Shown here in pieces: positions 44,364 through 53,040 of a stretch of DNA of 64,000 nt; the stretch's first letter is position 1; the number at the start of each line of letters is the position of its first letter. The stretch covers positions 124,001 to 188,000 of the forward strand of contig SZPK01000008.1 of assembly GCA_030263665.1 (NCBI GenBank), given 5' to 3'. The notes beneath the pieces are model-generated. The model worked only from the letters and a program-made list of their open reading frames with translations. It searched no databases and was not told where the DNA came from. A program made the position numbers and the translations under genes. Source of the stretch: Villigracilis sp024434165 (GTDB lineage: Bacteria > Chloroflexota > Anaerolineae > Anaerolineales > Villigracilaceae).

Positions 44364-45641
44364 ATGAAACATAAACTGGGAAACATCGTCTTTATCGTTC
44401 TGGTTCTGGTCACGATTGGCGTCTGGCTGGTCTTTCCACCCGAGAGCGAAGGGGTGGAGAATTATTTTCGCTACCACGCCGGGATGATGCTCGGCTCGGT
44501 GGTGATCGTGCTGATGTCGTTCTCGCTGTTCCTCTCCACCCGTCCGCGCTGGGCGGAGCCGTATTTCGGCGGGCTGGATAAGATGTACATGACCCACCGT
44601 CACACCTCGACGGCGGCATTCCTGCTCATGTTCGTGCACCTGCTCACCGTGCCGCTGCGCGTCTTTGACCTGTTGCTGGGCAACTACCTGGCGATCATCT
44701 CGTTCCTGGGCATTGTCGCCATCGTCCTGCCCACGCTTGCGCCGCGCATCCCGTTCCTGAACAAACTGACGGGCAGTTCGTACGAAGGCTGGAAGAAACT
44801 CCACCGTTACATCGGTATCTTCTTTATCCTGGGATACCTGCATTCCATCACCGTCAATGCGCCGGGCGCCAGCGTCGCCATCAACTGGAACCAGGTCTTC
44901 GTTTTCCTCGGCATCGGTTCCTATCTCTACACCGAGTTGTTCGGCAGGTTTTTCAGAAAATATGCGCCCTACGTTGTGGAAGCGGTGAAACACCCCAACA
45001 ACTCCACCACCGAAGTGACCCTGCGCGCCAGGGGCAAACCCATCCAACACGCGCACGCCGGGCAGTTCCTGTTCGTGCGATTCCCCGGCGATAAAACGTT
45101 GAACGAATCGCACCCGTTCACCATTTCCAGCGCGCCGCACGAAGGCGTGATCCGGGTCACCGTCAAAGCCTGCGGCGATTTCACCCGTCATCTCTTCCAC
45201 AACCTGAAGGAGGGCATGGAGGCAATCGTCGAAGGCGCGTACGGGATGTTCAACTACAAGACCGGCGGCGGGAAGCAGATCTGGGTTGCGGGCGGAATTG
45301 GCATTACGCCCTTCCTCTCGTTCCTGCGGGACCTGAAAGCGGACCTGCCGTACGACGTGCATTTCTACTACACGGTGCGCCACGAAGAGGAAGCCGTCTT
45401 TGCGGGTGAGATTCGGGAAATCACCGCAAAACATCCGCGCCTTATGGCGCACATCCGCTTCTCGTCGGTTCACGGCTCGCTGACGGTGGAGGAGATCGTG
45501 AAGAACGCCGGCGGAAGCGTGGACGGGCATCACGTCTACATGTGCGGACCGCTGCCGATGGTGCAGGCGTTCGAAAAGAAGTTCCTGGAGGCGGGCGTCC
45601 CCGCCGCGAATATCCATTATGAAGAGTTCAATTTCAGATAA
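44364..45641 (+). CDS. Ferric-reductase-like flavohemoprotein (heme b membrane domain plus FNR domain)
   Basis: 425 residues. Six or so helices in residues 1-200 with paired histidines for two b-hemes: THRHTSTAAFLLMFVHL and HRYIGIFFILGYLHS. Then a ferredoxin-reductase module: FAD motif SHPFTISSAP, NADPH motif GGIGITPFLSFL, and the end YMCGPLPMV. Such proteins pass electrons from cytoplasmic NAD(P)H across the membrane to ferric iron, oxygen or quinone (FRE/NOX/YedZ superfamily). AAGGTGAT precedes the ATG. It lies between two paralogous STAS genes, an arrangement I do not know from elsewhere. Confidence 0.9.
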   Translation: MKHKLGNIVFIVLVLVTIGVWLVFPPESEGVENYFRYHAGMMLGSVVIVLMSFSLFLSTRPRWAEPYFGGLDKMYMTHRHTSTAAFLLMFVHLLTVPLRVFDLLLGNYLAIISFLGIVAIVLPTLAPRIPFLNKLTGSSYEGWKKLHRYIGIFFILGYLHSITVNAPGASVAINWNQVFVFLGIGSYLYTELFGRFFRKYAPYVVEAVKHPNNSTTEVTLRARGKPIQHAHAGQFLFVRFPGDKTLNESHPFTISSAPHEGVIRVTVKACGDFTRHLFHNLKEGMEAIVEGAYGMFNYKTGGGKQIWVAGGIGITPFLSFLRDLKADLPYDVHFYYTVRHEEEAVFAGEIREITAKHPRLMAHIRFSSVHGSLTVEEIVKNAGGSVDGHHVYMCGPLPMVQAFEKKFLEAGVPAANIHYEEFNFR

Positions 45642-45667
45642 CCCCCCGCCGGGACAGGAGACCTTCC

Positions 45668-46084
45668 ATGCAAATCTCAATTTCAAAGCACGGCAGCGTG
45701 ACGGTGATGAGCCTGCAAGGGGACGTGGATTCTTCCTCGTACGTCAACGTCATTGACAGGGCGCAGCAGGTGTACGACGACGGCGCGCGCAACCTTTTGC
45801 TGGACCTGAGCAAGGTGCCTTACGTGAGCAGCGCTGGGCTGATGGCGCTTCATACAGTGGCGCGTATTTTCATGGGCCAGCCGGTGAACATCAAGGACGG
45901 CGGCCGTCCCGCCTTTCGCGCGATCAACCCCCAGCAGGATGTCTCGGTGCGCGATCACGTCAAACTGCTCAGCCCGCAGCCTCCCGTCTTGCAGGTGCTG
46001 GATGTGGTGGGGCTGAGCCAACTCCTCGACATATTCAGCGATCTCGAAACCGCGTTGAATTCCTTTCCTGCGCCCGCCGCGTGA
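45668..46084 (+). CDS. STAS-domain protein, second copy
   Basis: 138 residues, paralogue of 43883-44299: VTVMSLQGDVDSSSYVNVID, LLLDLSKVPYVSSAGLMALHTVARIF, then the same insert position and the shared DHVKLLSPQPPVLQVLDVVG. The candidate phospho-serine (SSAGL) is retained. GGAG stands in the 26-base gap after the reductase gene, so the two are probably cotranscribed. No anti-sigma kinase or sigma factor is encoded nearby. Confidence 0.88.
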   Translation: MQISISKHGSVTVMSLQGDVDSSSYVNVIDRAQQVYDDGARNLLLDLSKVPYVSSAGLMALHTVARIFMGQPVNIKDGGRPAFRAINPQQDVSVRDHVKLLSPQPPVLQVLDVVGLSQLLDIFSDLETALNSFPAPAA

Positions 46085-46168
46085 CCGTCCTCTCGTTTTT
46101 CCGTCCCTGCAACTTCCGGCTGGGGATGCGCATCCAACAGGGTACATTCAAATCAATGAGAGGACAGT

Positions 46169-46648
46169 ATGTCTCGAAGAAAAAGCAGTAGAAGAAACCA
46201 TCCCGCCGCCCGCAGCGGACTCTCCGCCTTTTTGCGGCGTCCGGCGGTGCAGTTGGGCATGGCGGCGGTCGTGGCGTTGATCGTCTATTTGATCGCAATC
46301 TCGGCTGGCGGCGGGAAGGGCGCATCCACCATGCTGGCGCGGGAAATCAGCGTGGACGAAGCCTACCGGATGTATCAGGCAGGGGTCTTCGTCCTGGACG
46401 TCCGCACGCAGGAGGAATGGGATGAATATCATGCGCCGAACACCACGCTCATTCCGCTGGATCAACTGCCGTCGCGTTTGAACGAACTGCCGAAGGATCG
46501 GGAGATCGTTGTGGTGTGCCGCTCCGGCAACCGCAGCCAGCAGGGACGCGACATTCTGCTGAATGCAGGTTTCAATGCCACGAGCATGACCGGCGGCTTG
46601 AAGGAATGGTACGCCAGGGGCTATCCCATCGAAGGCGCGCCGCAATAA
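46169..46648 (+). CDS. Membrane-anchored rhodanese-domain protein
   Basis: 159 residues. A basic N-terminus and one helix (LGMAAVVALIVYLIAISAG, about 29-47) precede a single rhodanese domain: FVLDVRTQEEWDEYHAPN, then the active-site loop VVVCRSGNRSQQGRD with cysteine, and TSMTGGLKEWYARGYP. The domain is probably extracytoplasmic. It could transfer sulfane sulfur or act as a thiol carrier next to the flavohemoprotein. AGAGGACAGT precedes the ATG. A strong terminator closes this unit. Confidence 0.9.
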   Translation: MSRRKSSRRNHPAARSGLSAFLRRPAVQLGMAAVVALIVYLIAISAGGGKGASTMLAREISVDEAYRMYQAGVFVLDVRTQEEWDEYHAPNTTLIPLDQLPSRLNELPKDREIVVVCRSGNRSQQGRDILLNAGFNATSMTGGLKEWYARGYPIEGAPQ

Positions 46649-46654
46649 GAAAAA

Positions 46655-46693
46655 GACCCTAAAAGTCTCGGAGACCTTTAGGGTCTCTCTTTT
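46655..46693 (+). terminator. Intrinsic terminator after the rhodanese gene
   Basis: GACCCTAAAAGTCTC and GAGACCTTTAGGGTC pair with one mismatch around a G, followed by TCTCTTTT. A near-identical hairpin (CCCTAAAAGGT) lies at 61782-61822. Confidence 0.88.
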
Positions 46694-46742
46694 GAAACGT
46701 TAGAGTCCGTTCTTTTTTCGATGGGGGCAATTCTTTCGTGGT

Positions 46743-46748
46743 TATAAT
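46743..46748 (+). promoter_or_regulatory. -10 element immediately before the permease gene
   Basis: A perfect TATAAT ends six bases before the GTG start codon, with no recognisable -35 and no room for a ribosome site: a leaderless transcript is likely. Confidence 0.55.
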
Positions 46749-46754
46749 CATCCC

Positions 46755-47768
46755 GTGGAAACGACAACAACCCCCAACCGCCTGCCGCGCACGATGATCG
46801 CATTCATCGCGCTGGGAATCCTCATCCTCGCTGCCTCCAGCATGCTGCCTGCCGGGTTCTTTCCCTGGATATGGAACCGCCTCAACGTTTTTGCGACGGT
46901 CTTCCTCGGCATCTTCGTGGAAGCCGTGCCGTATCTCCTCCTGGGCACGTTCGCATCGGGACTCGTGGAAGTGTTCGTGGACCGCGACCAGATGAGCCGC
47001 TGGGTGTCGAATCGGCCCGCCGCGGCGGCGGTCAGCGGCGCCTTCATGGGCATGGTCTTCCCGGTCTGCGAATGCGGCGTGGTGCCGCTCACGCGCCGTC
47101 TCTTCAAAAAGGGATTGCCCCTCTCGGCGGGCATTTCGTTCCTGCTTGCCGCGCCGGTCTTGAATCCCATCGTGGTCTTTAGCACCGCCGCCGCCTTTGG
47201 ATGGGGCGCAATGCTCTTCTGGCGGTTCGCCGTCAGCCTCGTCATCGCCGTCACTGTGGGACTCATCTTCTCGGTCCAGAAGGAGGCGGAGGCTGTTCTT
47301 CGACCCGTGCTGTCGGGGCACGAGCACGAACATGTCCACGCGGAGACGGGCAATTCCATCCCGGAAAAAATCCGCAAAGCCCTGCTCATCACCGTGGACG
47401 AGTTTTTCGATATGGGGCGTTATCTCATCCTCGGTTCGGTGCTCGCGGCGGGATTGCAGACCTTCATCTCGCAGTCGGCTTTGCTTGCCGTCGGGAGCGG
47501 ACCGATCCTCTCGGTGCTGATCATGCTGACGCTGGCAATATTGCTTTCCATCTGCTCGACGGTGGATTCGTTTGTGGCGCTCGGCTTCATCGGCACGTTC
47601 AGTTTCGGGTCGGTGCTTTCGTTCCTCGTCTTCGGTCCGATGGTGGACATCAAAAGCGTGATGATGTATTTGCAGGTCTTCAAACGGCGCGCGGTGTTTT
47701 ACATCGTCTCCATCCCGTTCATGATGAGCCTGCTTGCCGGGTTGATTTTCAATTACTGGGTGAAATAG
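46755..47768 (+). CDS. DUF318-type permease (SO_0444/YcgR-like), putative metal efflux
   Basis: 337 residues, eight or more helices. The family core FMGMVFPVCECGVVPLTRRLFKKGLPLSAGISFLLAAPVLNP includes the conserved C-x-C pair, and STVDSFVALGF is the second hallmark. The central cytoplasmic loop is His-rich (SGHEHEHVHAE), suggesting metal binding. Relatives are paired with DUF1980 proteins (YcgR-YcgQ of Bacillus), as here. GTG start, leaderless by position. First gene of the metal-homeostasis region. Confidence 0.88.
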   Translation: METTTTPNRLPRTMIAFIALGILILAASSMLPAGFFPWIWNRLNVFATVFLGIFVEAVPYLLLGTFASGLVEVFVDRDQMSRWVSNRPAAAAVSGAFMGMVFPVCECGVVPLTRRLFKKGLPLSAGISFLLAAPVLNPIVVFSTAAAFGWGAMLFWRFAVSLVIAVTVGLIFSVQKEAEAVLRPVLSGHEHEHVHAETGNSIPEKIRKALLITVDEFFDMGRYLILGSVLAAGLQTFISQSALLAVGSGPILSVLIMLTLAILLSICSTVDSFVALGFIGTFSFGSVLSFLVFGPMVDIKSVMMYLQVFKRRAVFYIVSIPFMMSLLAGLIFNYWVK

Positions 47769-47772
47769 GTTT

Positions 47773-48522
47773 ATGATGCCGCCGCGAATGATTCGTTCCT
47801 TTCAGGGATTGCTGCTGCTGGGGCTGAGCGTGTTCTTTGCCTCCAAAGCCGTCAACGGGCAGTTGACATGGTATATCAACGCCCGCTTCGTGCCGCTGAC
47901 GGTCTTCGGCATCGTCTTCCTCGCCGTCCTCGCGCAAACGGTCTTCACCGAGATTCGCCGCTCCCGCCGGCGCGAGCAGGAGGAAGGCGGGCACGAACAT
48001 CACGAACACGCGCCCGCTTCCGGCAACTTGTGGATCATGTTGATCCCGCTGGCAATCGGCATTTTGATACCGCCGCGCCCGCTGGATTCCTCCGCATTTA
48101 CCAGCAAGGGATTCAACACCAGCGCGCCGCTGGTCAGTTCCGATTCCTCGGCGCGCATCTTCGAGACCGAATCCGAAGAACGCAACATTCTGGACTGGCT
48201 GAAACTCTTCAACTTCGAAGAGGACGTGACCCGGTTCGTCGGGCAGAGCGCGTCGGTGGTCGGCTTTGTGTACTTCGACGAGCAGCTGGAAGCGAACCAG
48301 TTCTACGTCAGCCGCTTTGTGGTCTCCTGCTGCGCGGCGGACGGCTTCGCCATCGCCATGCCCGTGCAGTGGGATGACTCCGTTACGCTCGAACAGGATT
48401 CGTGGGTGCGGGTGAAGGGAACCATCGAAGCCGTCACGCTCAACGGAAGCCGCGTGCCGATGATTCTGGCGGAGTCGGTTCAGAGCGTGCCCGTGCCGGA
48501 ACAGCCGTATCTCTTCCCATGA
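47773..48522 (+). CDS. DUF1980/TIGR03943 family membrane protein
   Basis: 249 residues. Two N-terminal helices (LLLLGLSVFFASKAV and VPLTVFGIVFLAVLAQTVF), a His-rich hinge (GGHEHHEHAPA), a third helix, then a soluble domain with the family motif VSCCAADGFAIAMPVQW and VRVKGTIEAV (OB-like). Four bases after the permease gene and overlapping the next gene by ATGA, so translation of all three is coupled. The pair is thought to handle a divalent metal or metal-chaperone complex, but its biochemistry is unproven. Confidence 0.87.
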   Translation: MMPPRMIRSFQGLLLLGLSVFFASKAVNGQLTWYINARFVPLTVFGIVFLAVLAQTVFTEIRRSRRREQEEGGHEHHEHAPASGNLWIMLIPLAIGILIPPRPLDSSAFTSKGFNTSAPLVSSDSSARIFETESEERNILDWLKLFNFEEDVTRFVGQSASVVGFVYFDEQLEANQFYVSRFVVSCCAADGFAIAMPVQWDDSVTLEQDSWVRVKGTIEAVTLNGSRVPMILAESVQSVPVPEQPYLFP

Positions 48523-49880
48523 AATTGCGCCTCACCTTCGATACAGCCGCCGCCGGCGCCCTGCTTGTCCTTGCCGCGCTGGTGGGGCTGGTCCTCCTCC
48601 TCGGCGGGCAGGCGGGCGTGCGCGTGCGCGTGGACCTGCCGGAGGACGGCATCGTCGGTCCATACCAGACCATCACGTTCACCTTTTCCGAAGCGTTCGA
48701 TTCCGAGATGGCATCCGCGCTCATCTCGCTCGATCCCGTCCACGAAGGGTATCTCGAATGGACAGACACCTACACCATGCGCTTCACGCCCGCCAAGCCC
48801 TACGAACGAGGCGTGACCTACAGGCTGCTGGTGGATGCGGGCGAGGTCGCCGCCAGGGGACGCGAAGTAAAAAAAGCGCAAACGTGGAATTTCACCGTCC
48901 GCACGCCGCGCGTGGCATACCTGCTCATGCAGGAAAACATAAACAGCATCTGGTCGGTCAATATGGATGGCAGCGACCCGCAGCGCCTCACCGACGGAAC
49001 GGTCCCTGTCATTTCGTTCGACGCAGCGCGAAGCGGCGACTTCATCATCTTTGCCGCCCCAAACTCGAAAGGCGGCGTGGACCTTTGGCGCGTCAGCCGC
49101 GGGGGCGGGGATGCCGAAATTCTGCTCGACTGCGGCTTCGACCGCTGCACCACGCCCGTCATTTCGCCGGATGAGACGCGCATCGCCTACTCGCGCGAAG
49201 CCGCCGGTCCCACGCCGGACCTGCCCTTCGGCTCGCCGCGCATCTGGGTCCTGAATATCGAAAACGGGAGCAACAGCCCCGTGTACGAAGACCGGCAGAT
49301 TCTGGGATACAACCCCTCCTGGTCTCCCGACTCGAACAAACTCGCCTCTTTCGACGGGCTGGCGGATACCATCCGCCTGATGGATTTCCAAACGGGACAG
49401 CAATACCTCTTCCCCTCCAACACCGGCGGACCTGTGACCTGGTCGCCCGATTCGACCAAATTCCTCTACACCGTCTTCGCCCAAACGGAAACCGGCGGGC
49501 GCTCGCAGGTCCGGCTTGCCGACCTTGCCATCAACGAGACCATCACCTACATCGGTCAAAAGGACGCCTACGACTATTCCTACTACTCCATTGCCTGGTC
49601 GCCATTGGAAGACCGCGCCGTTCTCAGCCTGCGGCTCGATGAAAAGCAGCTCACCCAGGCGCTGTGGGTGTTCGACCCTGCGCTGCTGGACGGAGTCATC
49701 ATCGCCGGCGACCCCGATTACACCTACAACTCGCCGCAATGGGACCCCTGGGGACAGGCATTGGTCTTCCAGCAATTCAAACTGCGCGGGCAATACAAGC
49801 CGGAGATCGGTCTCTGGCGGGGCGGCACAAACGCCGCCAGCCTGCTCGTCGAAGGCGTGATGCCGCGCTGGCTGCCGTAA
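48519..49880 (+). CDS. Membrane-anchored Ig-like plus TolB-like beta-propeller protein
   Basis: 453 residues. One N-terminal helix (GALLVLAALVGLVLLLGG), an SbsA/Big5-type Ig domain (about 35-120: YQTITFTFSEAFDSEM...WNFTVRTPR), then a propeller of TolB/WD40-like blades with SVNMDGSDPQRLTDG, WSPDSNKLASFDG and VTWSPDSTKFLYTV. A C-x4-C pair (LLDCGFDRCTTPVISPDE) lies in one blade. The propeller is homologous to the C-terminal part of the next gene, including that cysteine pair. It overlaps the DUF1980 gene by four bases. Likely extracytoplasmic partner of the metal carriers; function not established. Confidence 0.82.
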   Translation: MKLRLTFDTAAAGALLVLAALVGLVLLLGGQAGVRVRVDLPEDGIVGPYQTITFTFSEAFDSEMASALISLDPVHEGYLEWTDTYTMRFTPAKPYERGVTYRLLVDAGEVAARGREVKKAQTWNFTVRTPRVAYLLMQENINSIWSVNMDGSDPQRLTDGTVPVISFDAARSGDFIIFAAPNSKGGVDLWRVSRGGGDAEILLDCGFDRCTTPVISPDETRIAYSREAAGPTPDLPFGSPRIWVLNIENGSNSPVYEDRQILGYNPSWSPDSNKLASFDGLADTIRLMDFQTGQQYLFPSNTGGPVTWSPDSTKFLYTVFAQTETGGRSQVRLADLAINETITYIGQKDAYDYSYYSIAWSPLEDRAVLSLRLDEKQLTQALWVFDPALLDGVIIAGDPDYTYNSPQWDPWGQALVFQQFKLRGQYKPEIGLWRGGTNAASLLVEGVMPRWLP

Positions 49881-49937
49881 CATTGCGCGGCAAAGCAAAT
49901 CCCCTGTTCGACCGGCATCCTCCCCGCAAAGACCGTC

Positions 49938-52460
49938 ATGAGTGTTGTTTTGAAAAAGACTTTATCCAAACTCATCGTACTTTCAACCCTGATCCTGCTC
50001 CTCCCCATTCGAACCGCCCGCGCCCACCCCGCAGATTTGTACGCACATTCCATCGCCATCACGCTCTCGCAGACCGGGATGCAAATCGAATGGCAGATCA
50101 AGCCGGGTCCGCTGCTGGTCCACTTCATCTGGAACGAAATGGATGCGGATCAGGATGGCGGCGTCAGCGGTGCCGAAGCCGAATCCTGGAGCGCAGCCCG
50201 GCTGGACCTGTTGGCTGTCTCGCTCGACGACAAGCCCCTCCCGCTGACGGCGGATTCGATCCAGATGCCCTCCACGCTGCAAGCCTTTCAAGCGGGGCAG
50301 GAATTCATCATCTTCCGTTTTTCCGCCGAACTGGACCAAAACACGAACAACGTCCAGCGCATCGTGATCGAAAACAGGCTGGAACCGGCAAAATCCATCA
50401 ACTGGTTTTACCTCAACGCAGCCGACGGAGCAGCCTTTCTCTTCCCTTCGCAGAAGAGTCACATCCTCACCGTTGACCACGTCCGCAGCCCGGCGTGGAT
50501 CGAAGACCAAAGCCGCCTGCTCACCGCATGGGACAGCGGCGCGCCCGCCCTGCCTTTCGGTCAACGAAAAGATGCCGTGACCGAAACCGCCGGGCGGGTC
50601 GTCCCTGAACTTTCAGAGCGTTCGCCGCAGGAAATCCTGCTCGACCTCGTCCGCAGCGGGGAACTCTCGTTCGCCTTTTACATGTTCTCCCTGCTCATCG
50701 CGCTTGCGCTCGGCGCGCTCCATGCGCTGACCCCCGGTCACGGCAAGACGGTGGTTGCCGCATACCTCGTCGGTTCGCGCGGCACCTCGCGGCATGCCAT
50801 CGTCCTCGGCAGTGTCGTCACGCTGACGCACACCGGCTCGGTCTTTCTGCTGGGCATCGTCACGCTTGCGGCATCGCAATACATTTTGCCGACGACCCTC
50901 TTCCCGTTCCTTGAAATCCTCTCCGGCGTGTTGATCCTCGGCTTGGGTGTTTACCTGCTTTGGCAGAGGTTTGTCCATTGGCGTTCTACTCGAAATCCCG
51001 CCGCTGTTTCCGCCGGCAGGCGAAAAATATCCTTCGCCCCCTCTTCCCCGAAAAAAATCTCCGGCGCAGTCAAAATCGAAGCCGCGCCCGCCGGAATGCA
51101 CCGTCACGGCGGCGGGAAACTGCATTCCCACGACATCCCCGAAACCATCACCTGGCGCTCGCTCATCGCCCTCGGCGTCAGCGGCGGACTCGTCCCATGC
51201 CCCGATGCGATTGCGATCCTGCTCGTGGCGATTGCCATCAACCGCATCCTGCTTGGACTGGCGTTGATTCTCTCCTTCAGCCTCGGTCTCGCCGTGGTGC
51301 TGATCGTCGTCGGGCTGTTGATGGTCAACAGCCGCCGGCTCTTCGACCGCCTGGGCGTTTTGGACCGCTTCGCGCCGGTCCTGCCGATCGTCAGCGCGGC
51401 GGTCGTGCTGGTTCTCGGCGCGGCGCTCACCTGGGGCGCAGCGGTTCGGGCAAAGGAAAATGTCGGGGGTGTGCCGCCGGTTCAAACGTCAATCCATGAA
51501 GCGCGGATCTTATACCTCCGCGAAGATGAGAATCGCATCCAGAGTCTGTTCGTCACCGATTATGCAAAGGACACGTCCCGACCGGTTTCGGGAGAAACCC
51601 AAAACGTGGCGGATTTCATCGTCTCGCCGGATCGAACCCAGGCGGCGTACATTGCCCAAAGCGGCAGCGCTTCGAACGAGATTTGGCTGGCGGAACTGGA
51701 AAGCCTGACGCGCCGAAAACTTGCCGAATGCGTGGATGCGATCTGCTCGGGCATGGTCTGGTCGCCGGATGGAGGGCGCATCATCTACGAACGGATGAGT
51801 TTGGACGGCAGCGCGAGCGGACTGCCAACCCTGTGGTGGGTGGATGTGGAAACCGGCGAAGACCAACCCGTCTTTCAGGATTCGCAAATCCCCGGCGGCA
51901 ACCCGCGCTGGTCGCCGGACGGCGAATGGTTGAGTTACGCCGCCCCGGACGGCATCCGGTTGTATCACCTCGAAAACGGCGAAACGCGCGTCATCGAAAA
52001 TATCCTTGGCGCGGCGGCGGCGTGGTCGCCGGATGGCAAAACGATTCTGCTGCGCGATGTGGTCATCCGTCATAACCAGTTCGTGACACAGTTGTTTTTA
52101 TACGACCCCGCTTCGGAAACGCTGATAAACATCAGCCCGGACGAAGGGTTCGAGAACACGCTGGCGGCGTGGTCGCCGGATGGAGAATGGATCGCCGCGG
52201 TGCGGCGCGACCTCTCCATTCCGCGCGGCGACCAAATCTGGTTGATGCGCGCCGACGGAAGCGGCGCCCGTGCGCTGACGGACGACCCCGATGCCCTGCA
52301 CGGCAGCTTGAACTGGTCGCCGGATGGAAGGTATCTGTTATACGAGTTGTATGCGCTCGAAGCGTTCCCGTTTTCCTCCCGGCTTCGAGTGCTGGAGGTG
52401 GAAAGCGGGAAGGTGAGCGATCTGGAGATCGAAGGGTTTAATCCCAAATGGGTGTGGTGA
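49938..52460 (+). CDS. NicO/RcnA-like metal exporter fused to a TolB-like beta-propeller
   Basis: 840 residues. Residues 1-29 form a signal peptide; 30-230 an extracytoplasmic region with a canonical EF-hand loop at 69-80 (DADQDGGVSGAE: D1, D3, D5, G6, V8, E12). Then a six-helix NiCoT/NicO module: ALHALTPGHGKTVVAAYLVGSRG, a His-rich loop (GMHRHGGGKLHSHD), and GVSGGLVPCPDAIAILLVAIAI. From about 515 a propeller of five or six blades (repeated WSPDG) ends the protein, presumably outside. NicO proteins export Ni, Co or related cations; fusion to a propeller is not something I know. The propeller resembles that of the preceding gene, with C-x4-C in LAECVDAICSGMVWSPDG. Confidence 0.85.
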   Translation: MSVVLKKTLSKLIVLSTLILLLPIRTARAHPADLYAHSIAITLSQTGMQIEWQIKPGPLLVHFIWNEMDADQDGGVSGAEAESWSAARLDLLAVSLDDKPLPLTADSIQMPSTLQAFQAGQEFIIFRFSAELDQNTNNVQRIVIENRLEPAKSINWFYLNAADGAAFLFPSQKSHILTVDHVRSPAWIEDQSRLLTAWDSGAPALPFGQRKDAVTETAGRVVPELSERSPQEILLDLVRSGELSFAFYMFSLLIALALGALHALTPGHGKTVVAAYLVGSRGTSRHAIVLGSVVTLTHTGSVFLLGIVTLAASQYILPTTLFPFLEILSGVLILGLGVYLLWQRFVHWRSTRNPAAVSAGRRKISFAPSSPKKISGAVKIEAAPAGMHRHGGGKLHSHDIPETITWRSLIALGVSGGLVPCPDAIAILLVAIAINRILLGLALILSFSLGLAVVLIVVGLLMVNSRRLFDRLGVLDRFAPVLPIVSAAVVLVLGAALTWGAAVRAKENVGGVPPVQTSIHEARILYLREDENRIQSLFVTDYAKDTSRPVSGETQNVADFIVSPDRTQAAYIAQSGSASNEIWLAELESLTRRKLAECVDAICSGMVWSPDGGRIIYERMSLDGSASGLPTLWWVDVETGEDQPVFQDSQIPGGNPRWSPDGEWLSYAAPDGIRLYHLENGETRVIENILGAAAAWSPDGKTILLRDVVIRHNQFVTQLFLYDPASETLINISPDEGFENTLAAWSPDGEWIAAVRRDLSIPRGDQIWLMRADGSGARALTDDPDALHGSLNWSPDGRYLLYELYALEAFPFSSRLRVLEVESGKVSDLEIEGFNPKWVW

Positions 52461-52504
52461 TACCCGCGGTCATTTGCAAGCCCGCGCGATTTCGGTTCAG
52501 CGGC

Positions 52505-52551
52505 TTGACTCTTTGGAAATACCCCTTTATACTAATTGAAAATGATTTTCA
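52505..52551 (+). promoter_or_regulatory. Promoter and 7-1-7 Fur/Zur box of the regulator gene
   Basis: TTGACT (52505-52510) and TATACT (52528-52533) are 17 bases apart. TGAAAAT-G-ATTTTCA at 52537-52551, a perfect 7-1-7 inverted repeat of Fur-family type, covers the predicted transcription start, so the regulator should repress itself and the znu genes behind it. Confidence 0.85.
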
Positions 52552-52566
52552 TTAATGGAATTTGCA

Positions 52567-52992
52567 ATGGCGGCATCTGAAGCGTGGCTGGAACAATTGC
52601 ATCAAAACGGCTGCCGCATCACGGCGGCGCGGCGCGCCGTGGTGGATACGGTCTTCGGCGCCACGCACGCGCTCACGCCCATCGAGGTGTACGATGCGGC
52701 GCGCAGGAAATACCGCGCGCTGGGTCTCGTCACCGTGTACCGCACGCTCGAAAAACTGGAGGAACTGCACCTCATTCAGCGCGTGCACCAGCCGATGGGC
52801 TGCCAGGCGTTCATTTCGGCGGGCGTCGGTCACCAGCATCTGCTCCTGTGCCAGAACTGCGGACAGGTGGAATTCTTCGAAGGCGACGACCTCGACGCGC
52901 TGACCCGCTCGATCGCACGCAAGACCGGCTATCAAATTCAGGAGCACTGGCTGCAATTGTTCGGTCTGTGCGCCAACTGTCGTTCGTCATAA
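52567..52992 (+). CDS. zur: Fur-family regulator, probably Zur
   Basis: About 141 residues. Winged helix GCRITAARRAVVDTVFG, PIEVYDAARRKYRALGLVTVYRTLEKLEELHLIQRVH, then the dimer domain with GHQHLLLCQNCGQVEFFEGDD (His, His and C-x2-C) and LFGLCANCRSS (second C-x2-C, structural zinc). Fur, Mur and Zur cannot be told apart by motif; znuA/C/B directly behind argue for zinc. Start 52567 has GGA seven bases ahead; ATG at 52555 in the same frame is an alternative. Its own promoter carries a 7-1-7 box. Confidence 0.88.
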   Translation: MAASEAWLEQLHQNGCRITAARRAVVDTVFGATHALTPIEVYDAARRKYRALGLVTVYRTLEKLEELHLIQRVHQPMGCQAFISAGVGHQHLLLCQNCGQVEFFEGDDLDALTRSIARKTGYQIQEHWLQLFGLCANCRSS

Positions 52993-53040
52993 ACCAAAAC
53001 CGTCCCTCACGTTGTGGGGGATAAAAATCAGGAGCAGTAA

